Positions 24,128 to 30,963 of a stretch of DNA of 43,943 bases are shown piece by piece; position 1 is the first letter of the stretch; each line of letters opens with the position of its first letter. This stretch comes from Candidatus Gastranaerophilales bacterium (lineage in GTDB: Bacteria > Cyanobacteriota > Vampirovibrionia > Gastranaerophilales > Gastranaerophilaceae), in the NCBI GenBank assembly GCA_944324865.1, contig CALUXW010000011.1:1-43943 (forward strand), in the 5' to 3' direction. A model generated the notes under the pieces. It did not search any database. It had not been told where the DNA came from and saw only the letters and a program-made list of their open reading frames with translations. The position numbers and the translations under genes were made by a program.

Positions 24128-24782
24128 AAAACATGGCTATGACGGGCTTTTGGTAGTAATAGAAGGAACCGATGGCGCAGGAAAATCAACGCAAGTTAAT
24201 ATGCTCAAGGGTTTTGTAGAGGGTATGAGTTATGGCTGTGTCGTATCTGAATGGAAAACGTCAAGACTGATTTCAGGTTTAATTAATGAGGCAAAAGAAA
24301 AAAATTTGCTTAATACAACAACTTTTTCATTGCTTTATGCTGCAGATTACGCAGATAGATTGGAAAATGTTATAATCCCGGCTCTTAAATCGGGTTTTGT
24401 TGTATTGTTGGACAGGTATGTTTATACCGCTTATGTTCGTGATTCGGTTCGCGGGCATGATATTAACTGGGTTAAAAAGCTTTATGAGTTCGCTCCTGAG
24501 CCTGATTTGATATTTTATTTGAAAATGCCTCCTGATTTGCTGATAAAAAGGCTTATAGCTTCGGGCGGGCTTGATTATTTTGAATCAGGACGAGATATAG
24601 GGCTTTCTACCGATATTTATAAAAGCTTTGAAATTTATCAAAAAAGATGTCTCGAAGAGTATAAAAAACTTGAAAAAGAATACGGTTTTATAGAACTTGA
24701 TGGTACAAAAAGTAAAGAAGAAATACATAATTTAATAAAAATTAAACTTAAGGAAGTTTTAGATTCAGGTGTTGTTAAATAG
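24117..24782 (+). CDS. thymidylate-kinase-like P-loop protein 2
   Basis: A 221-residue paralogue of the preceding protein. P-loop GTDGAGKST, TFSLLYAADYADRLENVIIPALK and DRY are all kept, and again the T-R-E-P loop is absent (SEWKTSRL in its place). The ATG at 24117 is preferred over 24111 because the AGAGG Shine-Dalgarno is 6 nt before it and would abut the earlier ATG. The reading frames overlap by 11 bp, so the pair is translationally coupled and may form a heterodimer. Extensive shared blocks indicate tandem duplication followed by divergence. Confidence 0.8.
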   Translation: MTYKKHGYDGLLVVIEGTDGAGKSTQVNMLKGFVEGMSYGCVVSEWKTSRLISGLINEAKEKNLLNTTTFSLLYAADYADRLENVIIPALKSGFVVLLDRYVYTAYVRDSVRGHDINWVKKLYEFAPEPDLIFYLKMPPDLLIKRLIASGGLDYFESGRDIGLSTDIYKSFEIYQKRCLEEYKKLEKEYGFIELDGTKSKEEIHNLIKIKLKEVLDSGVVK

Positions 24783-24816
24783 TTTGTAAAGAATTGTAAA
24801 AATTATTTAAAAGTGT

Positions 24817-24834
24817 CAAAAAAAAATATTTACA
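24817..24834 (+). repeat. 18-bp motif shared with 9509-9526
   Basis: CAAAAAAAAATATTTACA, identical to the copy at 9509-9526, about 70 bp before the ATG at 24908. The following bases (to 24907) contain GTGC-TGTG-GCAC, a small inverted repeat, and the GAAAGGAAA ribosome-binding region. Confidence 0.4.
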
Positions 24835-24907
24835 TGTGTTAAACAGCTGCGTGCTGTGGCACGGTAGTTGTTAGTTGTGAGAGGATAGTTGAAAGGAAAA
24901 ATCCCCG

Positions 24908-26752
24908 ATGATAAACAAAATTAATTTAAGTCCTGTTGGTGGTAAAAATCAAATTAAACAGGCAAATGGTGTAACTTCGCCCTTAAAACAAAATGATGTA
25001 ATTGAATTTCAAGGTGTAAAAACTTCAGCGACAAGCCTTGCAAGTGCATATCAAGCATTAAATGGTATCAAAACTGCAAAAACAATTAACTTTGCCGGTT
25101 TAAAAGATTTAAGCGAATTGGAAAAATCCATTATCACACCAAAAGAAATAAGAGTTCCAGATTTGTTTAATATACCGGAGAATATAGACTTGCCTTTAAA
25201 GAAAATGCCGGAAGGATTTGAAAAATTTAATGCTGCAGGTTTAAATGTAATTAAGGAACAAGAAGGTACTAAAGATAAAATTACTGTTACTAACGACAGA
25301 GGTTATGTTATTTTTGTCGGCAAGATGGAGCAAGGTCTGGGCAAAAAACCCCTTGTTACATACAAACAAGGTAAATTTATGCCCGAAATTACTATTAAAG
25401 ATCCATCTTTAGATGGTAAGGCAATTAAAATGTTTGCAGGTTCAGAATTAATCGGTGATGGTTTTGAATTTAAAATGCCTGGGCATTATGAACCGGCACC
25501 AAATAAAGGTATGAAAGAAATTTCTTTTACAGGTAGAACAGTAATTACAACATTGAATAAAGAACCAAGAACAATCAATGCTGTTGATTCATATATTGAT
25601 TCAGGACTTCAGAAAGAAACTATAAAAGGTGATTATGCTGATGTTGTTGAAGCAAATGACCCAACTGTTATAATTCCCGCCGGTGGTTTCGGTGAAAGAT
25701 TTTTTAATATTACAAGAGAAAATGAAAATAAACCTTCGGGTAAACTTCCCACTGATGACAGGTTTCGCATCATTGGTACAACACTTAATCTTGCGGCATC
25801 AGCCGGAATTTTAAAAGGTGATGGAACTGATGATGTTAAATATTTAAGCCAAAACCATGAAATTCCTGAAGGTGATGGCATTTACTATGTTTCAAAATAT
25901 AAGACAGACGGTGGTGCTATTTCTGAAGGTTTAAAACGTGATATTATTCGCAATGATAAAGATTCAATTATTTTAAATGCAGATATTTTCACAAACGCTG
26001 ATATAAGTCGTGTTTACAATGCTTTGAAAACATTGCCCAATGCTGCTCTTGTAATCCCTTATTATCCCGTAAATCCACAAAGAGCAAAATCATTCGGTTT
26101 GTTGGGTATCGAACAAGATAAAAATGGTAATCTTCAAATAAAAGAATTTTTAGAAAAACCAAAATATACATCGGATGCACCTATGCCAAATGATTTTGTA
26201 AGTCCTGGTGATTACGATAAAGCAATGAAAGAATATGCAAAAGTACAAACTGCACTTGATCCCAACGATGAAAATAAATTTTTGGCCAATCCGGGGTTAT
26301 ACTTCTTATCTAAAGAAGCACAAAAAGTTCTTATGGCACAAGGAATTTTAACTCCAAATGAAACAGGTCTTGGTGGAAACGTTATGCCAAAAATTGTAGC
26401 TCTTGCAAATGAAGGCAAATTGATTGATGAAAATGGCAATGAAATGAAGGTATACACTGTACCATTAGAGGCAAAAGGTGGAAAACCTGCTGTTTGGGAT
26501 GATATTGGTACTGCAGAAGCTTATTTAAAATTGATTAAAGATGTTGCCTATGAAGTAAGTTTACATGGTACAACACCTAATAATAAGTATTATGGTGTAC
26601 CTGAATTTGTACTTCAAGATTTTGCAAATAATTCAGATTTGGAAAGTGGTATTGTATTTGATTCACAACAAGCACAATATGCTCTTAATGAATTTGCATT
26701 AAAATATGGGGTAAATTCTATTCGCGGAAATATTTTTGTCGCAGGAAAGTAA
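24908..26752 (+). CDS. tagged sugar-phosphate nucleotidyltransferase with long N-terminal extension
   Basis: A 614-residue protein. The C-terminal part (about 250-560) is a nucleotidyltransferase: VIIPAGGFGERF (the GGxGxR loop), ENKPSGKLP, ADIFTNADISRVY (metal-binding D), IKEFLEKPKY, and VWDDIGTAEAYL, as in glucose-1-phosphate nucleotidyltransferases. The first 250 residues are of unknown type, open with MINKINLSPVGG and carry F-x-G motifs at 33-36 (EFQG), 61-64 (NFAG) and 206-209 (SFTG). It could make ADP- or UDP-glucose for a glucan pathway; the donor is unknown. GAAAGGAAA precedes the ATG. A terminator follows. Confidence 0.8.
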   Translation: MINKINLSPVGGKNQIKQANGVTSPLKQNDVIEFQGVKTSATSLASAYQALNGIKTAKTINFAGLKDLSELEKSIITPKEIRVPDLFNIPENIDLPLKKMPEGFEKFNAAGLNVIKEQEGTKDKITVTNDRGYVIFVGKMEQGLGKKPLVTYKQGKFMPEITIKDPSLDGKAIKMFAGSELIGDGFEFKMPGHYEPAPNKGMKEISFTGRTVITTLNKEPRTINAVDSYIDSGLQKETIKGDYADVVEANDPTVIIPAGGFGERFFNITRENENKPSGKLPTDDRFRIIGTTLNLAASAGILKGDGTDDVKYLSQNHEIPEGDGIYYVSKYKTDGGAISEGLKRDIIRNDKDSIILNADIFTNADISRVYNALKTLPNAALVIPYYPVNPQRAKSFGLLGIEQDKNGNLQIKEFLEKPKYTSDAPMPNDFVSPGDYDKAMKEYAKVQTALDPNDENKFLANPGLYFLSKEAQKVLMAQGILTPNETGLGGNVMPKIVALANEGKLIDENGNEMKVYTVPLEAKGGKPAVWDDIGTAEAYLKLIKDVAYEVSLHGTTPNNKYYGVPEFVLQDFANNSDLESGIVFDSQQAQYALNEFALKYGVNSIRGNIFVAGK

Positions 26753-26771
26753 ATTTATTTTCATAAATGTT

Positions 26772-26803
26772 AAACGGTCGGGTTTCTATCCGACCGTTTT
26801 TTA
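26772..26803. terminator. intrinsic terminator
   Basis: A GC-rich 10-bp stem, AAACGGTCGG / CCGACCGTTT, with an 8-nt loop and a run of six T at the 3' side, 19 bp after the nucleotidyltransferase stop codon. Confidence 0.93.
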
Positions 26804-26853
26804 ATTACTTGTACTATTGGATTTTTTTTAAATGTTCATTAAAATTTAAGCAA

Positions 26854-27861
26854 ATGAAAAATTATTATGATATTTTAGATATTCTTCCAACTGCTACAAA
26901 GGATGAAATAAAGTCTGCTTTTAGAAAAAAAGCACGTAAATATCACCCGGATGTTAATCATACCATTGAGGCGGAGATAATTTTTAAACAAATTAATCTT
27001 GCTGCAAAAACTCTGTTGGATGATAATATGCGTTCTCAATATGACTTTGCATACGGATTTAATAAAAAAACAGATCATAGCAAACAAAAAAAATTTGAAA
27101 ATGCGAGGTATAACTACACAAAGGCAAAAGAGAGCTATAAAAAACAAACAGATTTTGCACAATATTTTTATAATTTCTTTAAAGAAACCCAAAAAACTGC
27201 AAAAACTCCTAAAAAAATTAATGGAGAAGATATAGTTACAAATGTAACTATTGCCTTTGATGAAGCTTTAAAAGGAACAAGCAGAAAGGTAAATATTCTA
27301 CAGAGCGAAAAGTGCCCAAAATGTTTTGGTGCCAAATTTGTAAATGGTTCTAAATGTACTTTTTGTGATGGAAAAGGTGAAAAAGTAAGCTATAAGAAAA
27401 TTAATATTAAGATTCCGTCGGGTATAAAAGATGGTGCCAAGATAAGGGTAAAAAATGAAGGCGAGGAAGGTAAATTTGGCGGCAAAAACGGAGATTTATA
27501 TTTAATTGTTCATATTGAAAAAAATGCTGCTTTCAAAAGTATGGATGGCTTTGCCTATCTTGAAGTACCGATCGATCCGTCTGAGGCTGTTTTAGGTGCA
27601 CAAATAAAAATTCCAGTACCAGACTGTGGCACAAAAGTTTTGAAAATTCCTCCAAAAACAAGAGCAAATACTACTTTCAAGCTTATGGAAAGTGGTTTTT
27701 TGAATGCGCAAACAAACAAACGTGATCCGCTTATGGTAAAAGTATTTATTGACATATCTCCTTGTATGAGGGATAAAGAAATTGAGATGTACAGGATTAT
27801 TTCACAAGAGCAAAACAATACTTTGAGAGAAGACTTTTATGATAGAAAAAATTACAATTAA
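26854..27861 (+). CDS. DnaJ-type J-domain co-chaperone with half zinc finger
   Basis: A 335-residue co-chaperone for DnaK. The J domain (1-66) has HPD at 31-33. A central Zn-finger holds only two CxxCxG motifs, C154-x2-C157 and C168-x2-C171, enough for one zinc, whereas classical DnaJ has four motifs and two zinc sites. A C-terminal substrate-binding domain (KIPSGIKDGAKIRV, VEKNAAF-like and VPDCGTKVLKIPP segments) follows. It lacks the glycine-rich linker. The ATG at 26854 follows directly on non-coding sequence without a clear Shine-Dalgarno; an upstream extension to 26767 is rejected since it runs through the terminator. It overlaps queE by 23 bp. Confidence 0.88.
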   Translation: MKNYYDILDILPTATKDEIKSAFRKKARKYHPDVNHTIEAEIIFKQINLAAKTLLDDNMRSQYDFAYGFNKKTDHSKQKKFENARYNYTKAKESYKKQTDFAQYFYNFFKETQKTAKTPKKINGEDIVTNVTIAFDEALKGTSRKVNILQSEKCPKCFGAKFVNGSKCTFCDGKGEKVSYKKINIKIPSGIKDGAKIRVKNEGEEGKFGGKNGDLYLIVHIEKNAAFKSMDGFAYLEVPIDPSEAVLGAQIKIPVPDCGTKVLKIPPKTRANTTFKLMESGFLNAQTNKRDPLMVKVFIDISPCMRDKEIEMYRIISQEQNNTLREDFYDRKNYN

Positions 27862-28507
27862 AGAGATTTTTGAATCAATACAGGGTGAAGGCCCTTATGT
27901 CGGCGAAAAGCAACTCTTTGTGCGCACCGTAAAATGTAATTTAAATTGTAAGTATTGTGATACTGATTTCTCATGTGATGAAAATTCTAAAACCTATAAT
28001 TTTGATGAATTGTATGAAGTTATAAAGCTTAGTGATGTTCAGACAGTAAGCTTTACAGGTGGTGAGCCGCTTCTGGAGGCAGATTTTTTAGCTGAATTTT
28101 TTAGGAAATACAAAAACAGGTTAAATAAAAAAATTTATCTGGAAACAAATGGAACAAATGCTAATGAACTTAAGAAAGTTATTGATTATGTGGATATAGT
28201 ATCAATGGACATTAAACTGGAAAGCGCCACCGGTATGCAATTTAGTCTGATAACTTTCGAAGATTTTATAAATATTGCAAGTAAAAAAGAAATTTTTGCA
28301 AAAGTTGTATTTGATGAAAATATTAAAAATGATGAGATAATGGAAATTGTTGCACTGGCTAAAAAATATGGGTTATTAATTATATTACAACCAAAAATGC
28401 CTATTGATAAAAAATTAAATTTGAACATAATATTTGAAAAATTTTACTCAAAATATAAAAATATTCGTCTTATCCCTCAAGTACACAAGTTTTTAAATGT
28501 TCGCTAA
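27839..28507 (+). CDS. queE: 7-carboxy-7-deazaguanine synthase (radical SAM)
   Basis: Converts carboxytetrahydropterin to 7-carboxy-7-deazaguanine in queuosine biosynthesis. 222 residues. N-terminal IFESIQGEGPYVG block is typical of QueE, followed by the radical SAM cluster CNLNCKYC (C33, C37, C40; Cx3Cx2C) and GGEPLL. It starts inside the 3' end of the J-protein gene (23-bp overlap) and ends with a 4-bp overlap with the convergent ABC ATPase gene. No other queuosine gene is visible in the window. Confidence 0.94.
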   Translation: MIEKITIKEIFESIQGEGPYVGEKQLFVRTVKCNLNCKYCDTDFSCDENSKTYNFDELYEVIKLSDVQTVSFTGGEPLLEADFLAEFFRKYKNRLNKKIYLETNGTNANELKKVIDYVDIVSMDIKLESATGMQFSLITFEDFINIASKKEIFAKVVFDENIKNDEIMEIVALAKKYGLLIILQPKMPIDKKLNLNIIFEKFYSKYKNIRLIPQVHKFLNVR

Positions 28508-29286
28508 ATATTTATTTTTGGAATTGATGCTAAAAGTAGCTTTGTATAGCTATTTTTCGGATTTTCAAAAATTTCGTCTGTTTCACCTTGTTCAACAATA
28601 ACTCCACGGTTCAATATTGCAATTCGGTTACTTATATATTTTACAATGTTTAAATCGTGTGAAATAAATAAAAATGTCAAGTTAAGCTTATCTTTTAATT
28701 CTATTAAAAGATTTATTATTTGAGCTGCAATACTTACATCCAGTGCTGATATAGGTTCATCTGCAATAATAAATTCGGGTCTTAAAATGAGTGCACGGGC
28801 TATTGCAATTCTTTGTCTTTGTCCACCGGAAAATTCATGAGGATATTTTTTTAAATCATTTTTATTTAGTCCGCACATTGAAATTGTCTCAAATATCCTT
28901 TCTTTAATATTTTTTTGTTTATGGATTTTTAGGGGTTCTTCAAGTATTTCTTTTATTTTCATTTTAGGATTTAAGCTTGAATATGGGTTTTGAAAAATCA
29001 TTTGTGCAGATTTTCTGAATATCTTTGTTTGCTCTTTGTTATATTTTAAAATATTTTCGCCTTTAAAATTAATTTCCCCGGAATTTACATCTAAAAGTTT
29101 TAAAATGCAATTACCCAAGGTTGATTTTCCGCAACCAGATTCACCAACAAGAGCAAGTATTTCTCCTTTTTTAATTTCTAAATTTATTCCTTTAAGTGCA
29201 ACAACGGGCTCCCTTTTTTTACCAAAGAGTCCGTTGTTTTCACTGTATGTTTTATAAAGGTTTTTTATTTCAACTAAATTTTCCAC
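28504..29286 (-). CDS. OppF/DppF-type peptide ABC transporter ATPase
   Basis: A 260-residue ATP-binding subunit of an oligopeptide/dipeptide (or nickel) import system. Walker A GESGCGKST, Q-loop region QNPYSSLNPKMK, signature FSGGQRQR, Walker B FIIADEP, and the switch histidine in FISHDLN. QNPYSSLNP is typical of the OppF/DppF branch. The GTG at 29284-29286 gives the usual N-terminus (VENLVEIKNLYKTY); the frame runs to a TTG at 29314-29316 with no ribosome site. No permease or binding protein is next to it, so it is an orphan or its partners are elsewhere. Confidence 0.9.
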   Translation of the reverse strand: MENLVEIKNLYKTYSENNGLFGKKREPVVALKGINLEIKKGEILALVGESGCGKSTLGNCILKLLDVNSGEINFKGENILKYNKEQTKIFRKSAQMIFQNPYSSLNPKMKIKEILEEPLKIHKQKNIKERIFETISMCGLNKNDLKKYPHEFSGGQRQRIAIARALILRPEFIIADEPISALDVSIAAQIINLLIELKDKLNLTFLFISHDLNIVKYISNRIAILNRGVIVEQGETDEIFENPKNSYTKLLLASIPKINI

Positions 29287-29323
29287 AAATTGATTGTAAC
29301 ATATTTTTAAATTCAATACATTG

Positions 29324-30259
29324 CTAATTTAAGTAATCTTTAAGACTTTTTGCTTCTTGTGAACGCCTTAATTTTTTTAATGCTTCACACTCTATTTGCC
29401 TTATTCTTTCTTTTGAAAATCCTAAAATTTTCCCCAACTCTTCTAAGGTTTTTGTTTTACGCCCTGCTAATCCAAAACGATTAAGGATAATAAATCTCTC
29501 TTTTTGATTTAAGATGTCTAAAATCTTTATTATATCTTTATTTAAAAATTCTTTTTCAGTGTTAATTTCGGGCATTTTATTTTCGCTATCCGATATATAA
29601 TCTTCAAGGCATAAGTCTTGTGCTACAGGTGTGTCTAGACTTACAGGTTCTTTTATCATAGCTCTTTTAATTGTTTTTATCTTTTTTTCATCAATATTTA
29701 AATAATCACTCAACTCTTCATCTGTTGGCTCTGACCCTTTTTGCACACTGAGCTTTACAATTGCTTTTTTAACAGTTCTTATTTTGTCACTCATATGCAC
29801 CGGAATTCTTATAGAACGGGATGAATTGGCAATCGCACGAATTATAGTTTGTTTTATCCACCAGGTTGCATAAGTGGAAAATTTAAAACCTTTTGTATAG
29901 TCAAATCTTTGAGCTGCTTTAATTAATCCCAAAGAACCCTCTTGAACAAGGTCCATAAATAAAATTCCCTGACCGGTGTATTTTTTTGCAATAGATACAA
30001 CAAGTCTTAAATTTGCTTGAACAAGTTTCTTTTTAGCTATTTGTGCATCTTTTTTGTTTCCTTCTTTTATTGTTTTTCCAAGTGCCATTTCAGAGTTTTT
30101 ATTTAGTAGTTTTATTCTTCCAATGTCTTTTAGATACATTTGTAAAATTTCATCTTTATTGGCTATGGTTGAAAAAGTTTTAATTTCTTCTTCTTGTTCT
30201 TCTTCTAAAAAATTATCAAATAATAAATCTTCTTTATAATCGCAAGTGTTAATACTCAA
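29324..30259 (-). CDS. sigma-70 family RNA polymerase sigma factor
   Basis: A 311-residue primary or group 2 sigma factor. It lacks a long region 1.1, has region 1.2 ([17 protein letters not shown]), region 2 ([35 protein letters not shown]), region 3 and region 4.2 ([19 protein letters not shown]). Such a protein would recognise TATAAT-type -10 boxes like those found here. The start codon is TTG, supported by a GGAGGAG Shine-Dalgarno at 30267-30273, 7 nt upstream. The gene is 64 bp downstream of rsmG on the same strand. Whether it is the housekeeping factor or an alternative cannot be decided. Confidence 0.93.
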   Translation of the reverse strand: MSINTCDYKEDLLFDNFLEEEQEEEIKTFSTIANKDEILQMYLKDIGRIKLLNKNSEMALGKTIKEGNKKDAQIAKKKLVQANLRLVVSIAKKYTGQGILFMDLVQEGSLGLIKAAQRFDYTKGFKFSTYATWWIKQTIIRAIANSSRSIRIPVHMSDKIRTVKKAIVKLSVQKGSEPTDEELSDYLNIDEKKIKTIKRAMIKEPVSLDTPVAQDLCLEDYISDSENKMPEINTEKEFLNKDIIKILDILNQKERFIILNRFGLAGRKTKTLEELGKILGFSKERIRQIECEALKKLRRSQEAKSLKDYLN

Positions 30260-30266
30260 AGTGCTA

Positions 30267-30273
30267 CTCCTCC
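30267..30273 (-). promoter_or_regulatory. Shine-Dalgarno fixing a TTG start of the sigma gene
   Basis: GGAGGAG on the minus strand, 7 nt before TTG at 30257-30259. One of the strongest ribosome-binding sites in the window, so the non-ATG start is well supported. Confidence 0.75.
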
Positions 30274-30333
30274 AACTTTTTAATTGTCTTTTGGAGGGAT
30301 AGACGAAGTTTTATAATTTATGTTCCTTATATG

Positions 30334-30963
30334 CTATAGTTTAATAATTGCTAAGTGTCTTTCAAAATTTTCTTTTAATGGCAAATTATATGTAACAATT
30401 TCTGCTCTTATATCTTTAATTTCCGATAATTCTTCCTCAAGTGTTTTTGATTTGTAGATTACAAAATATCCATCTTCTTTTATGTGTTTTTTTGATAATC
30501 TTAAAACATTTTTAATTTTGCCTACAGCGCGAGATACAACAATATCACAGTTTAATGGTTCTAAATCTTCTACTCTTGCATAAGATATTTTTAAGTTATC
30601 AATATCAAGTGCATCTTTTATGTCTATAATAAAATTAATTTTTTTTATTTTTGAATCATTTGCAACAATTTCTAAATTTGGAAAAAATAATGCCAAAATT
30701 ACGGAAGGAAAACCTCCTCCTGTACCGACATCTAGGATTTTTTGTTTTTTATTAGGGTTAAATTCATTCCATTTTAAAATCGCAAGCGAGTCAAAAATAT
30801 GTTTTTCAAAAAGAACTTTTATATCACCTGTGCTCATAAGGTTTGTATGCGAGTTGTATTCAACAAACAATTTATGCCAAAGATTTAATTTTTCAGTGGT
30901 ATTTTTGTCGATTTCAATATTAAATTCTTTTTTTATAAGCTCAAGGTTCTCTTTCTTAAGCAT
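30334..30963 (-). CDS. rsmG: 16S rRNA (guanine-N7)-methyltransferase
   Basis: Methylates G527 of 16S rRNA (GidB family). 209 residues, close to the family norm. SAM motif ILDVGTGGGFPSVILA (76-91), RAVGK block and the C-terminal NLPLKENFERHLAIIKL. N-terminal LWHKLFVEYNSHTNLMS is typical. It overlaps the upstream P-loop/TPR gene by 8 bp, so the two are translationally linked. The sigma-factor gene follows on the same strand after 74 bp. Confidence 0.95.
   Translation of the reverse strand: MLKKENLELIKKEFNIEIDKNTTEKLNLWHKLFVEYNSHTNLMSTGDIKVLFEKHIFDSLAILKWNEFNPNKKQKILDVGTGGGFPSVILALFFPNLEIVANDSKIKKINFIIDIKDALDIDNLKISYARVEDLEPLNCDIVVSRAVGKIKNVLRLSKKHIKEDGYFVIYKSKTLEEELSEIKDIRAEIVTYNLPLKENFERHLAIIKL

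Noticed and set aside
26767..26853. Upstream extension of the J-protein
   Set aside because: Runs through the intrinsic terminator; J domain begins directly at the ATG 26854.
28504..29286. ABC ATPase as partner of the solute-binding protein at 6958
   Set aside because: OppF/DppF-type ATPases serve peptide or nickel importers, and the two genes are over 20 kb apart; no evidence for a link.
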